Source of the DNA: Rostratula benghalensis
Taxonomy: Eukaryota; Chordata; Aves; Charadriiformes; Rostratulidae
Length of the DNA stretch: 64,000 bases
Assembly (NCBI GenBank): GCA_013399305.1
Contig: VXAI01000046.1
Coordinates: 5,159,391-5,223,390 of the forward strand
Reading direction: 5' to 3'
Shown here: positions 35,125-47,573 of the stretch, in pieces
Layout of the letters: each line of letters starts with the position of its first letter
Position numbering within the stretch: the first letter of the stretch is position 1
Translations under genes and position numbers: made by a program
Notes under the pieces: model-generated
The model's input: the letters and a program-made list of their open reading frames with translations, nothing else
Databases searched by the model: none
What the model was told of the DNA's origin: nothing

Positions 35125-35901
35125 GTGGAGAGAGTTGGGCAGAGAGGAACCTGATGACATTCAAAAAGGGCAAGTGCAACACCTGAGGAGGAATAATGCC
35201 CTGTACCAGGACAGGTTGGGGGTTGATCTGCTGAGGAGCAGCTCTGAGGAGAAAAATCTGGGAGTCCTGGTGGACAACAGGATGACCACGAGCCAGCAAT
35301 GTGCCCTCATGGCATCCTGGGGTACATCAGAAAGAGTGTGACCAGCAGGTCGAGGGAGGTCATGCTGCCCCTCTGCTCTGTCCTGGTGAGGCCCCATCTG
35401 GAGTCCTGTGTCCGGTTCTGGGCTCTCCAGTTCAAGGACAGGTTACTGCTGGGGAGAGGGCACAGCAGAGGACCATAAAGATTATGAGGGCCTGGAACAT
35501 CTCTCTTTTGAAGAAACACTAAGGGACTTGGGTCTTTTTAGTCTGTAGAAGAGAAGGCTGAGGGTGGATCTGATCAACACCTATCAATACTTCAAGGGTG
35601 GGTGTCAGGAGGATGGGGATGGGGCCAGTCTTTTTTCAGTGGTACCCAGTGACAGGACAAGAGGAAATGGGCACAAACATCATAAGCACTTCCATCTAAA
35701 CTTGTGAAAGAACTTCTTCACTTGGAAGAGTAGAGCCCTGGAACAGGCCGCCCAGAGAGGTGGTGGAGTCTGTCTGGAGACATTCAAAACCCACCTGGAC
35801 AAGTTCCCCTGCAACCTGCTCTGGGTGGACCTGCTTTGGCAGGGGGATTGGATTAGATGATCTCCAGATCTTCCAACCCCATATCATCCTGTGATTCTGT
35901 G
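35125..35901 (+). mobile_element. 5'-truncated CR1 non-LTR retrotransposon (3' end of ORF2 plus 3' tail)
   Basis: Seen: the segment reads as the C-terminal part of a CR1 ORF2 (endonuclease/reverse transcriptase polyprotein). One frame around 35200-35310 contains the family-typical run [17 protein letters not shown]; further on, other frames resemble the CR1 stretches for '[19 protein letters not shown]', a KRRLR-like block, 'GGCQEDGDG' and 'HLDKFPCNLL'. It ends in the CR1 3' terminus: a GATGATCTCCAGATCTTCCAACC-like block followed by TGATTCTGTG rather than poly(A). Known: CR1 elements of birds and reptiles are usually severely 5'-truncated and end in short 8-bp tail repeats. Damage: a deletion of roughly 16 nt near 35308, relative to the usual family sequence, shifts the frame, and a TAG at 35546-35548 replaces the expected GAG. 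The copy is dead. The 5' boundary is approximate, and no target-site duplication could be identified. Confidence 0.95.
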
Positions 35902-36428
35902 CAGAGACCAGGTGGAAAAAAACCACAGACTACACCCCACTCCACTATCCCAAGTTTCCCAGGAACTAACTTTTGTTCCTTCCTCAAAGGAAAAAGCACA
36001 AGGACAACCAAAACCACCTTGCTTTCTAAACGCTATTCTTAGGAAAAAATCTTCAGCTTTTGCAAATGGCACTCTAGAAGAAAATATCCAAATCTAAACC
36101 AAAACCAGATGGCTCGCAGTGCTCGTTTTTCAGGGAGGACTTTAACCAGCACGACCATTTCCCAGCAGAATTTTGTTTTGATAGAAGATTGCTAAGAATA
36201 AATGTGTTTCAGGGCTTGCTGCTGAGAAGGTGTTTTGACAGAAAACTGCTATTTCCACGGTCCTTCCACTTGCTCTGTCAACTCTGACATGGCAGGAACT
36301 CCTCTGATCGAGCACCCTTTGCACACAGCTTTTCCCAAGGCCCAACCTGCAAGAAGCTGCCGTGGGAGCAGGGAGGGATGGGTGCCCGGGTTCATTCCTG
36401 CTTACCATAAAATGGAAGACACCAAGAA

Positions 36429-36472
36429 GCTAGAAATACCTCTCTGCAAAGCTGGAAATACCTCTCTCCAAC
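36429..36472 (+). repeat. 22-bp tandem duplication
   Basis: GCTAGAAATACCTCTCTGCA plus AA is followed by a near copy, GCTGGAAATACCTCTCTCCA plus AC. Three mismatches. Confidence 0.85.
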
Positions 36473-37856
36473 AACCCTCTCGTGCAGGAGCACGAGGCAA
36501 GGTGAGGACACAGATCCCTTTTTTTGCATGCATCAGGTTAAGCCTATGCAGCGTGCTCTTTGCTTTGCTCAAAAAACATGATGTCAGAGGGAAATTGTGT
36601 ATCTATGTGCACATGTCTGAGTGAGAAACCCAGTTCTACCTCGCTGTTTCAGTTCCCTTTTCTCTGAACCCAAGACGGGATGCTGCCTCCTGAGCCCCTG
36701 TGCTCTGCCCCAAGCAGGGGTGTCCCTCCCAGTGGCACCACGATCACAGCACAACCCACCATCTCATACCACCTTGGACAACATCAATCAGAACAATTCC
36801 CCTCCCCACCTCTGGCATATAAAAGATGCTTGAATCATCCTATTTTTTTTTTTTTTTCATTAGGTAGCTAAATTTTGCTCTTCCTACAGAGATCCTTTTG
36901 TTCTCTCCTGAGAACTGACATCCTGGGAAATTGCCTCAGCCCAGTCAGCTCTGATGTTTGCTGTCTCACACGTTGCCTGCATCAAACTGACAGTTCACAG
37001 ATTTCAGCTGAGGATTTGTACGTACAGTACAAGCTGAAACCTGCTCCCATCTCTTTCAACTGTCCCGGCGAGAGCGCTGGAAGGAGGCTGAGTCGGCGGA
37101 GAGTGCGCGGGCACCTCACTACAGTAATAGAGACATCTCTGAACACGCAGCCTTTTGAGGACCCTCTTGCCTGCCCTCTCCTGGATGATGAAACTACTTC
37201 TGCCCAGCATCCCCCAGGATGTGGCGTTCCACTGTCTGTGCTGTTTCCCTCCATGCAAGCACAGTTTGTCCCTCTCCGATGCCGTATGAGCCAGAGCAAA
37301 GCCACCTGCCTAAGCCAAGCCATAAAGTCCCATGGCAAAGCCCTCCCCTTTCCCAACAGTGCCACCATCCAAATATTTTATTTTGAATGCCTTCCCTCCC
37401 TCCCCTGGTAAAACCTTCCCCTGTGCAGGCACCACCAATTGAACATTTCCTACCCATTCAGCCACACACGGGCAGCGCCTGCCCCAAATCCTGGTTGAAA
37501 GCTGCAGTGCCTTATATCATAAGAGGTTTGGGCAGCAGCCCCAGACTACAAGGAATGGGTAAGGCATTTCTATCACACCAATGGCAGCAGAAACCAGTCC
37601 AATCCCAGACTCAGCAGGGCAGAGGCATGTGAGTGTCATATGTTCAGCAACAGAACGGGACCCGAGCTCGTGTGCCACCTACCCAGGTCAGATGAAGGCA
37701 GGATGCTGGGGGATCAGATGCCAGGGGCTCGCTGGGCTTTGGCCTCTCCTCTGCTTTCCTCTCATGCACTGTGGGCAAAACAATATGGCCATTAGGGCTT
37801 TAAACCTGGCATTTTTGAGAGGCAAGCGGGAGAGAAATTAAAAAGCTGCGAATGCT

Positions 37857-37877
37857 CCCCCCCCCCCCCCCCCCCCC
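37857..37877 (+). repeat. 21-base poly(C) tract
   Basis: An uninterrupted run of C (poly-G on the minus strand), followed by AAAA. Strongly G-quadruplex/i-motif prone, and length is likely to be uncertain in any assembly. Confidence 0.95.
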
Positions 37878-40035
37878 AAAACCAGAGCTCAGCTGAGCTT
37901 AATCTTCATCTGTGCTGATATTTAAAAGCTATAAATCAGGCTGCAACGGACAGAAAAACACAACTACCAAAATTTAGTGGACCTGCTGCTGAAAGGACCA
38001 AAATGAACTGCTTAATAGAAGCCATTTTCCCATGGAAATAGAGCAGGCCTGTACTTAGCAGAGCATTGATCTGCTGACAGCTACCAGGACAGATTTGGGC
38101 CAGAGCACTTGGGAATCATTTGCAGTGATCTCTCAAGAAACACATGCATGCAAAAGCCCTCTGAAAAAAAAAAACCCACTTGTGAAACAGCGCTGTAGCT
38201 GCCTACAAGGCCAGATAGCACTCACTGCCCAGCACAGGCTCACACCACCCCCAGTAAACCTCCCTGGGCAGGTGGCACTGCCATGGTGGCTCAGACCCAG
38301 GTCTTGCTCTGCCTGCATCCCTGTACCCCAGCTTTAGTGGCTCCAGGTTGTGCAGAGCAATAAAAACACTTGACACAGGACAGGAATTGCAAAACACCAC
38401 TAATGCCTAGACCTGTAAAAAGGGTCTTGCAGCTCAGGGCCCTAGTGATGGTGCGTGAGCTGTGCCCGCAGGACCCTTTGTCCCATAGACTCAGGGTGTT
38501 TGGGGATCCTTCCATAGACACACTGGGATTTGCAGATGCTGTGCTACAGACAGGGAGAGCCCAAACCATTGCCCAGGAGCTCCAGTCTAGCCAAGGAATA
38601 TACAGGGGCAGTGATTCTGTCCTACCCTGCCCTCCGGGCAGGTAGGGGATGCTCCCTAAACCCAGCTGGGCAAGCTGACCCCTCTGTGCTGCCCTACACA
38701 TAGAAGGCAGCACAGCCTGGTGACACTGCCCCAGCACCAGAGTGCCCAAATCAACTGTGTTCCAGCCTTAGGTTTACCTTCCTGCTGCTGCCACAGCCAG
38801 TGTACATGCTGGAGAGGGGACAGCACAGGTACCATGGCTGTCACTCTCCTGCCAGATATGGCACATGTGCCCCATTCATTTTTTTCCCCCTGCTGGAAAA
38901 GATTTTCCATTACAATATTCACTGTTTTGGAGGATGAAGTCAAGGCAGAGGGATGTATTCATCCTTTTTTTGACCAAAAAAGAAAATTATTTCTCTGAAT
39001 CCTGAGTAGCTCCACAAGTAGGGGGGGTGCAGAGGAGCCACAGGACACAGGAGAGCTGCTGGAGGGGCTCCAGCCTACAGGGCTCTGCCCACCTTTCCCA
39101 GCAGAAACACTGCACTGGGCTGGCCAGGAGCCTCTCACCTGCCTGCTAGTTTTTCTGAAGTAGTTATCATCTGAGATAACCCAAGGACAGCAAAACCATC
39201 TCATTTCCAGAGGTGTTGAGTGTCCTTGGCACTTACTGGCTTCAAACGCGGGTGCTTGCTGTCCCCAGCCCTTGGCTCATTCTCACCATCACAGAGTCCC
39301 CACAACAGCAGCAGAGAAACAGATGACTTGGAAGACACATGGGGCAGAGAGGGCACAGGTGAGGGGGGGGATGCAGCACTTTCTCTCCTGCCCAGCCACC
39401 TTCTGCACAGGCTGGACCTATAATACCGATTAATAGTTCATTGTTTGTAGTGTTTTGGGTTTGTTTTTTTTTTTTTAATCCCATTATTGACTGCACCTCC
39501 TTAAGTACTCATATATTTAGCAGATATTACAATGATCCCAAAAGCTACCCAAATAAGCCTTCTTTGTAAAAACTAGAAGCAAACAAATGCCTCTGCTTTA
39601 GGGGAGGACAACCTGCCCAGCCACGCTTCAAAGGACACCTGAGGTCCTAACATTGCTCAAGAGGCTGCAGACATTATAAAAATGGGAAACAACTTATTTG
39701 GCTTTTTTTTTTTTTTTTGCTTTCACACATCACTTATTTTTAAAAAACTAAAAACATGTTCATGAATTGAACATATTTAAATGGATGAAAATCTGTTTAG
39801 CTAGGAAGGAAAACAACTCTCCCACTCCAAACTTTTTGTGGGCTGGGATCTGCTTTTCAGTCTTCCACCCACAGCAAATATTTCAAATCTCTTTTTAAGC
39901 TGAAAGGCTGCTTCTGGGGACAGATCAGGGAGAGGACCCATGTGAGGGGCAGTTCCACCACTCTCCTCCTTTATTACTCCAAGCACCCCTTATCCAGAGA
40001 GTCCAGAACACCTGGGCTGATGGGTCACAACAGAG

Positions 40036-40085
40036 GGGACAATGAAGGGACAAGGGACAATGAAGGGACATGAAGGGACAATGAA
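40036..40085 (+). repeat. short irregular tandem repeat of GGGACAATGAA
   Basis: Units GGGACAATGAA occur at 40036, 40054 and 40075, with shortened versions (GGGACAA, GGGACATGAA) between them. Purine-rich replication-slippage array. Confidence 0.85.
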
Positions 40086-40189
40086 GACATCTGTGCGTGG
40101 GGAGAGCATCCAGGGAGGACAGGAAAAGTGAGAAGCCTTCCTTCCTCTTCCATCAGCAGCTTTCCACAAGGAGGATCAATGCAGCCCAC

Positions 40190-40340
40190 TGTAACTGCAC
40201 TGTTGTTCCATTTTTAATTAATGAAAGAAAAAACTAATCATTGAATTAAACTTCTCATTACTCCAGCTGAATACCCACTAAGTAAATTTAATTACTGTAC
40301 GAATTGGGTTTCTCCCTGCCTGTTTCATTAGCTACTGATA
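40190..40340. promoter_or_regulatory. homeodomain-site-rich island
   Basis: Contains TTTTTAATTAATGAAAG, ACTAATCATTGAATTAAAC and AATTTAATTACTG: four TAAT/ATTA pairs in 100 bp. No open frame on the + strand; on the - strand a short weak splice-like segment is discussed under rejected items. Confidence 0.25.
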
Positions 40341-42425
40341 AAGATGAAGGGGGGGAGATGAAAACAGAGAAAGAAAATGGAAGATGGAAATAAATGCAAA
40401 ACCTGATAAATGATTTGGCAGGTTTTAGGGGCTTCCAGTAAGGACCTGGGGAAAGACCCTCCCACACTAGGCTGGAGGAATTCCCTGTGGGATAAACCCC
40501 TTTTCTCCAACCCACCTCCTCCGCAGGGATAACCATCATCATCTTCCAGGTCCACATCACGTGTGAGAACATACAGCCTCATGAGCTCTGCTTCCATGCA
40601 TCCACCCCACATCCCAGAGCCTGGTCCCTGCTCCAAGCATCCAGCAGCTGAGCTGTGCTCCACCACACCACGAGGCATGGGGGGGCCACAGGGACAAGGT
40701 CCTACCACCCTCCCCAGCACAGCCACTTGTACACCCTGGGGTCACGGCCACCTGTAAAACAGTGGCCAGAGCCCTGGGCACGAATTGGCTCCCCTTCAAA
40801 TAAAGGTGGACACCCATTTCACATGTGCAACAACCCTTGATCCCTTCAAGCTCTGAACAGCCAATTTTTGCCTCTGCAACAAAGGCAGCAACCCTGCAAC
40901 ACTTCAGCAGGGAACTAGTGCTGACAAAAGCACGGGAAGCAGACAAGAATGGATATCAAACACCTGCTGTCCCACCACATACCGAGACACCTGCCTGGCT
41001 CTCTTTGTATTTTAAGCCTTTTCTGCTGGAGTGGGAGTCCCATGTGCCCAGGCTGCTGGGAGCCAGGGACACGCCAGCAGCACGTTCCTCCTCAGAAATC
41101 AGTGGAGGATGCATTCGGCAGCCCTCCCACGCCGCTGCACAGATTTCATGTGTGTGGCACGATGCTGGGTCTCTCCTACTCTCCCCCAACTAGGAGTCAG
41201 CCCTCCATTCCTCCTTCCTGGTAAAGGGCACGAGCCCACACCAGGGAGAGGTCCAGCAGCCCCTGCCAAGCACAGCAATCTCCCTTCTACCACATGCCTC
41301 CACGTCCAGATGTGACTGGTTATAAGGCCACATTTGGGATGAACCGTGGGGTGGAAAAAGGCTGCATTTTTCCTTCACAACACCCTTTCTCAATCAGATC
41401 ACTTCAGCTTTCAGCTGAGCTGACAGCATGGTGGAAGGGCAGCCCAGGCCATGGAGGCTTGTTCTCCAACACCATGGGGAGGGTTTTGTTCACAGCAAGG
41501 CAAGGCACTGTCCCTCCCGCCTTGCATCAGCAGCTTGTGGCCCTCACTGTGCCCAACTGCTCTTCAGCAAGCCAAGGTGCTGTTGGGAGATGGGGTTGCT
41601 CCCTCATTCCCATGATTTTGCTACATCTTCTGACCCCAAACCAAGCTGACGTGTTTGAACCCTGCTTCGGTCATGCAAACCAGCCTCCTGTCTCCCTCCC
41701 CTGCTGCTTCCCCAGTGCTTTCCTCCTCTCCTCTGTCCTCAGCCCAGCAGGTTCCTTCCCCAGAGGAGCTTCTCCTGTGCAGGACAAGCCCAGCTACAAA
41801 CACCTTCCAGGCAGACCAGAAGGTCCCTTCAGAGCCACATCAATCCACACCACACACCCCCAAAATGGACTTTCTCAAACACTGGACAGGGAGAGCATTG
41901 AGATAACAGCCACAGATGCTGGGGGGAGAAAACAGGGCTGGGTGAGACCTGCCACACACCTGTGGATGCCACCATGAGTCTGGGCACCTGCACCAGCGGC
42001 CACCAGCACAGCCTCAGGGCTCCATCCCATTCCCAGGAGGATGCCAGCTCCCAGGTGGGCTCAAGCACAGCACGCTCTCCTTGCGGGCACAAGCTTTCTG
42101 ACACAGCTAAAATTAGCTCCCACAGAGTCTCTCCTGCCCAAAGTCATTGGTACAACGTGTTCTGCCACCACCGGCTCTTCCCAAGCTCTCACTCAAAAAA
42201 AATAAAGAAACCAACCAAAACCCAACGATGCATAGTACGTGCCTCACGGCTCCGACTCCCTCGCACACACAAAGCAAACAGCCCTGCAGGTTTTGCAGCC
42301 ACCATCTCCCCACGCTGCTGAGGGCAAAGCTCCCTCCTCCTAGGGCTGCCCAAACCCCCTCATGCTCCCCCAACAGCCCCGGGTGCAACACCCATTCCTC
42401 CAGCTCTCAACCCCAGCAGCAACAT

Positions 42426-42598
42426 NNNNNNNNNNNNNNNNNNNNNNNNNNNNNNNNNNNNNNNNNNNNNNNNNNNNNNNNNNNNNNNNNNNNNNNNNNN
42501 NNNNNNNNNNNNNNNNNNNNNNNNNNNNNNNNNNNNNNNNNNNNNNNNNNNNNNNNNNNNNNNNNNNNNNNNNNNNNNNNNNNNNNNNNNNNNNNNNN
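42426..42598. other. assembly gap (run of N)
   Basis: 173 consecutive N bases. Any open frame drawn across this interval is artefactual. The left flank is C-rich (CpG-poor, CCCC runs), a composition that often causes drop-out in bird assemblies. The right flank resumes in AT-rich sequence. Confidence 1.
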
Positions 42599-42660
42599 TT
42601 GCCAAATTTTAAAACCCCAGCAATAATCTGGGGCTGAATCAAACATCTTGTTTGGTCTGA

Positions 42661-42830
42661 AGTGAAGCTTTCATTTTGTTTGTAGGTGGCTTTCCCCCCA
42701 CACTGAGTAAAAAAACCCTAGAAAAAAATTTCAAAATGAAATGTCATCTCGAAACAGATGGCTGAAAGGTTTCATTTTGAAAATGTCAAAATGAAACTTT
42801 TCAGTGTTTCACTTTTTTTCCCCAGCCAAA
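42661..42830. repeat. AT-rich interspersed repeat with TTTCAAAATGAAA-type palindromes, copy 1
   Basis: TTTCAAAATGAAATG is at 42729-42743, TTTCATTTTGAAAATG at 42769-42784 and TCAAAATGAAAC at 42786-42797. These are short mutually complementary motifs typical of old reptile/bird interspersed repeats whose copies fold on themselves. A related segment is present at about 60421-60550. The exact family is not assigned and the boundaries are approximate. Confidence 0.4.
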
Positions 42831-43059
42831 ACCACTTGCTAAATACAACCTGAATTCGTGAGCTGTTTCTGTTGACTGAAACCTGAATTATTCGGTGCAT
42901 AAGCTGTTCACTCAAAGCCTTTTTTTTTTTTTACAGGCCTGTGTACACCCCCCACGCTGTGCAACCCACTGCAGTGGGGAGGGAAGGAGAACCCTGTAGC
43001 ACATCCTTCACCAAAAAAGTGGCACGGGAAAGGAAAGCAAAACCCTAGGGAGGACTTAC

Positions 43060-43230
43060 CGTGGGAGCAGACCTCTGCAGCTTCGTTTCTGGGGCTGGAG
43101 GGGCTTCCCGTGCAGAGGAGGGAGAGGAGGGCGCTGCGGCCCCGGGTGGGAAGGACAGGGTGGTCCTGCCTGTCTCATGGGACCCAACGCAGAGCAGCGG
43201 GGCACCTCGCTCAGTCCTGGACACACAGCC
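43060..43230 (-). CDS. candidate internal coding exon, unidentified protein
   Basis: On the minus strand a good pyrimidine tract ending TCCTGTCTTGCAG precedes 43230, and a perfect GTAAGT donor follows 43060 (ACG|GTAAGT). The enclosed 171 nt is exactly 57 codons, phase 0 at both ends. The frame continuous through CAG|GGC is open and starts GCVSRTERGAPLLCVGSHE; the second half is rich in Pro, Ala and Ser (PPGAAAPSSPSSAREAPPAP) and ends ETKLQRSAPT. This composition suggests an unstructured linker, or an alternatively used exon of a large cytoplasmic or nuclear protein. A second frame is also open across the exon, so the frame is not certain. The protein was not recognised. It is the best splice-bounded candidate in the window and is phase-compatible with the minus-strand candidate at 47574-47675. 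A chance occurrence cannot be excluded. Confidence 0.33.
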
Positions 43231-46200
43231 CTGCAAGACAGGATGAAGGTGGTGAAAAAGTGCTGGAAGGAGAAAAAAATTCAATGTAGGCAGAAAAGGA
43301 GGGAGGTTTGCAGGGAGCACTGGTTGGTTGGTGGCAGGTCTTTTCTCTGACTCTACTCCCCCCCATGCAGCAGTTTTCATCTCCTCTTGCCCTGCTCTCC
43401 TGGTGTCACAGCCCACCCGTTCACCAGCACAGGGCTTTCCATGTCAGTGACCTCACAAGAGATAAGCAGGAGAACATCAGCTACCACACCAGCAGCAAAC
43501 CCAAGCCAAGGGACCTGACCTGCTGGAGAGCACGTCCAAGTGGGATTGTTCCCACCCAGCCATGGCCATCAATTACCACAACTAGCCCATGCCACAGCAG
43601 CAGTGGCAAATGTTGAAGATAGCTTTGCCCACCTGATCTCTCTTGCTCAGGCAGGGAAGATGATCGTCTCAGATCAAAATCAGATCTTAGGGATGAGCCC
43701 TAACCACCATCTGGGAACCAGCAGATCTTACTGACAGCAAACCCCATGGTCTCTCTCCCACACCCTGAGGCCATAGGAGGCTGCTAGTCCCAGACACCAC
43801 CTTCTCCCAGGACTAGAGCCAGGTTACTCCATCCCTGCATCCAGAGGCTCCATCCCCAGCTTGGTTTCTAGGTGACACTGTGATGCTGGAGGGCGAGGAG
43901 CCTGTTGAACCACACACACAAGCCACCCACCTCCAGCAAGCGGGAATCAGGTTTTGATTGCCAAGTTCCCAGCCCAAGAGTTTTCAAGCAAAAAGCAAAA
44001 TCTGACACCCCCAAATTCTGCCTTGAATTCGGGGCCTCAACACACATAAAGGGGATGGAAGTATTTTAAATTTGCTTTAATCCCCACCTTTCCTTGCCAA
44101 CCACTGTGACTCCTGTCATTCCCCAAAGAGCTGCAAGATTCCTGGGGTGCACAAGCAGCGTGCGGCAGAGGAACAAAACAGGTCACATTCAGGAAGACAT
44201 TCTCAAGAAAGCCCTCAAATCTTTAATCCAACCCAAAGCCATGGTAATAAAAACCCGGTTTATGTTCCACAAGAAGTGGGGTAAAGAAGTCACATGCCAC
44301 AAAATGCTATGAAAACCAGACCCCTGAGATGCAGAAGTTGAGTACAGAGTTCACATTAGAGACATTGGTTCATTTTCTTTCGCCTCTGGCTTGGTCGAGG
44401 GGCAGCAGCACTGAGATACTGCAGGAGCATTACCCTTCCAGCACGAGCACATACCACACAACGCCGAGGCTGGTGGCAGAAAACCTGTTTTTGCAAGATC
44501 ACTAGCCCGATTGCTAGATGAAAGAGGATTAGATGAAGCTTAGACTAATCATCTCAACAGTATCAAACCATAAGACGATGCTCAACCAGTGCTACTGCTA
44601 AGGTAACAGAGACAGAGTTATCTGGTAAGAGAGAAAAATCTTATTTTAGAGAGCTCTCCTTGACACACACACAAAAAAATAAATAAATCCACAAAAGGTT
44701 TTCACCAGGTCCTCAGTATGAGGCTACATGTCCGCAGAGGCAGGGCAGACCTGGAGTCTGCTGGATGGAGTCACATGGAATAAGAGGTAGGCTGGCTCCA
44801 AACTCAAGCCTCCTCCTAAGTTCAGGGGGGCGGCAATCGGAAATTAAGCCCATCTGTTCCTAACCCATTGCACTGGCAGAGAGGTGAGCAGGCTGAGAAA
44901 ACAGAGCTCTGAGGGGAAAAAAAAAAAAGAAATAAAAAAATCGAAATCGCTAGAAACAGAGCCAGCAAGCTGCCCATCAGGGAAGGGATGCTACATCTCT
45001 GGCTTACTACTGCCATGAGTTTGGAGAGCTCAGCCCAGACCTCAATTAAATCTCTTGAGCAAGGGAGCTGCAGCAGCAGCACATGGGTCCCCTTTGTCTG
45101 CCCACCCTGGTAAAGGATGAGATGAGGCAGCTGGAGCTCCCCAGACCTCACGAATGAGCTGCAGACAAGGGAAGGGAAACTGAGGCAGGCACCAGTGGTG
45201 CAAGGGCCTGGCAGGCAGGTGGTGCCACACCAGCTCTGGAGCTACTAGCAAGCCACATGGCTGTGGCAACCCCAGCCCTGGCAAACATGCCTTGTATTAT
45301 GGCATGGTGTTTCAGAAAAAGAGTATTAAGTGATCAGCCTGCATTAAAACCAGCTAGTTTTGACATGCTTAAAAGAAAGTCTCCTTTTTTCCCCCTCCTT
45401 CTGAGCCCACTTTTCATTCTAAGAATCATTTTTTTTTTTTCTACTCCCCAATCCAAACAAACTCTGCTGTCAAGCCCAAACACTCACTTTGCATTTCTGT
45501 GACAGTCAAATAAATCATTTAGAATGAAACCAAACCTTCACATCTTCCCCTTCTCCCTTGAAGGAACGATGCTAAACCACCCAGCCAGCCTGGAAATCCA
45601 TTTTTGCCTGGTTCCTGCTAAAAGCCAGGACAGTAGGGTGTTGGCTGGGAGCAGAAGCGTAGGAGGTAGCAGCCAGGTGGGATTTTGGAAGTGTTACCTA
45701 CAAACCACCTCTTGGTGCCAGGACATTCAAGGAACAAAAAAAAAAAAAAAAAAAAAGGCAATTTTTACACAGGCTTTGTCCCTGAGAGATGGAAATAATG
45801 AGTGAGCAGAATAGGATCAGGCACGGGGAGGGAGATTTAGGAGCAGATCCTGAGCACCACTCAGCTTACCTAGAACCAGACCACCAAAGGAGGCGAGGTG
45901 GCTACAAGGAGGGGCATCCAGCATTAGGAACAGGGCAGGAGTACCTGGTCCCTCACGCTTGGAAGGAAACTCAGATTTAGCAAAGAGTATTTATGAGTAT
46001 TGAGGGGAAAAAAAAAAAAAAAAGCCATGCCACAGGGAATAACGGGGCTTTCTTGTGGCTGGCAGCTGAACAGAATAAATCTATCCACTGGGCATAAATT
46101 GTTTAAGCAAAAAAAAAAAAATCCCTCTCAACTTGAATATTTTGCAAGAAAAATAGCAACAAAAAAAGAAAGAAAACTCTGAGCCCTCATCATTTCTCTC

Positions 46201-47573
46201 CTCAAGGTCAGAACTGTTATTCTCTTCTGTGAAGGAGAAAAAACACCTTTCACTATTAAGTTTACCCAAAAGAAATGAAATATTTGGGAAGTGTGTGCTT
46301 TACTGCCTCGACTGACCTGCTTGGCTGGATTAGGCTAAATATCTCTATTTAACAAGGAATTATATTTCAAAAGCAAGTTATGGGGAGGCTCAATCTGGTG
46401 CAAGCAAGGAGGAGCATGCTGCTTCAGTAACCAGCCTGGTGCCTGCTCAGATGGGGATGGGGCAGGACCCCAGAGCCATGCAGGGAGCCCTGCAGCATCT
46501 CCAACCCCAGGGGCAGGATCCATCTGCTCCTGCCTTCATCCCATGCACAGAGGTGGCAGAGGCACCCAGGTGTAAGGGAACCATCAGCCACTGGGGCTAC
46601 AGCAGTCAAGGACCACAGCTTTGTGCCAGAGCAAAGGATCTAGAGCCTCTTCAGTTATTATGCAGAGGCTGTGCTCAGGTTGCTGCTTTAGTGCACTGCA
46701 GGCACTAAATTAAGAGGACATTTACAACCCACAATGCAGAGAAGCAGCTGCTAAAGGTGGCCAACGGTGAGTGACTTCACCTCTGGGTGAAAGGCTTCCA
46801 CGAGATCTCAGCCATAAGGGATTAAGAGGGGGAAAAACAAGTCCTTCCTTCCACCTGCTGCCTTGCAGGGCAATGCCAGCATATCTCCAGGCACCTGGGG
46901 CAAATGGGGACCAGGAATGACCTGCTCTGCTGTGTCAGACAGTGTCTCAGACCTGTTCTGTTTGGAGGGATGCAAAGCCCACAGGACACTGAAGTTTGGT
47001 CCAATTAGCAGAGTCTAGTGTGACAAACTGTGCTACCACCACCAGGACAACACTCAGCTGGAGCAAATCCAAGGGAGCTGCTCCCCAGCAATGAAGCTTG
47101 GCCCCCAGAGCAAGCCCTGCCTTGGCTCTGCACAGCACAGACCAACAAGGCTGTTATCTAAAGCATCATGCAGTTCCTGGTGGTTAAACAAGCCCTGGTG
47201 CCCACTCAGCCTTTTTCATTGCCCTTGATAGCCAAGATGGTTGCAAGCTGCCAAAAAAGGGCGGGTGAGGGGTGTCACACAGGGTGACAGCTCCCGTGGC
47301 TCCTCCTGGGAACAGCCAGCACCAACACCCTTCCTCCTCCCACGTCCATGCCAAGCCCAGCTCACCAGGGCTTTCCACCCAGCACTGCTCCTTCCTCCCT
47401 CTCCTTGCCCAGAAGGAACAGCCAACTTTAGCACTGGCCAAAACCCAGCGTGCCTGCAGGGATGAGCCATCCATGCCCTGTGCTTCCCCCTCTTCCCTGG
47501 TGCCATGGCATTGTCCAGCTCATTTGCTGATGAGTGGTACCAGGAGCTTTTCCTTGCAGGTCCAGAGATGTAC
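43231..47573. other. stretch between minus-strand exon candidates
   Basis: If 47574-47675 and 43060-43230 were exons of one minus-strand gene, this would be the intron. It contains poly(A) runs on the + strand (44.92, 45.74, 46.01 and 46.11 kb) and no other supported feature. Confidence 0.4.
45736..45756 (+). repeat. 21-base poly(A) tract
   Basis: A pure A run with no upstream retroposon-like body recognised. Shorter A runs occur at 46008-46023, 46110-46121 and 54404-54416; T runs occur at 32635-32651 and 39702-39719. Confidence 0.9.

Larger units (their letters stand above)
35902..42425. other. non-genic stretch
   Basis: Unique, C/A-rich on the + strand, with the poly(C) run, two small tandem repeats and the AT-rich island at 40.2 kb. 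The 178-codon frame at 36875-37411 follows an acceptor-like CTCTTCCTACAG, but its sequence is not family-like and no donor pattern fits it. Confidence 0.55.

Noticed and set aside
36875..37411. 178-codon open frame after an acceptor-like CTCTTCCTACAG
   Set aside because: Some CpG-rich coding-like texture in the middle, but no donor, no motif, and the length is within chance for this base composition.
38778..38808. 31-nt minus-strand microexon-like segment between CCCCTCTCCAG and GTAAAC
   Set aside because: Too short to distinguish from chance, and not a multiple of three.
39139..39170. 32-nt minus-strand segment between GGTTATCTCAG and GTGAGA
   Set aside because: Short and not a multiple of three; a similar coincidence at 45.86 kb shows how common these are.
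40280..40330. 35-nt minus-strand segment after a pyrimidine tract ending TTTATCAG
   Set aside because: Begins with TAGCTAA and lies in an AT-rich conserved-like island; the pyrimidine tract is better explained as a purine-rich simple sequence on the + strand.
41294..41977. 227-codon open frame on + strand
   Set aside because: Low-information Ser/Pro/Thr composition in C-rich DNA, no recognisable motif, no promoter or poly(A) context.
44822..45151. 109-codon minus-strand frame with a hydrophobic FLFLFFF run that resembles a membrane helix
   Set aside because: The hydrophobic run is the translation of a T-rich homopolymer (A-rich on +), not an independent signal.
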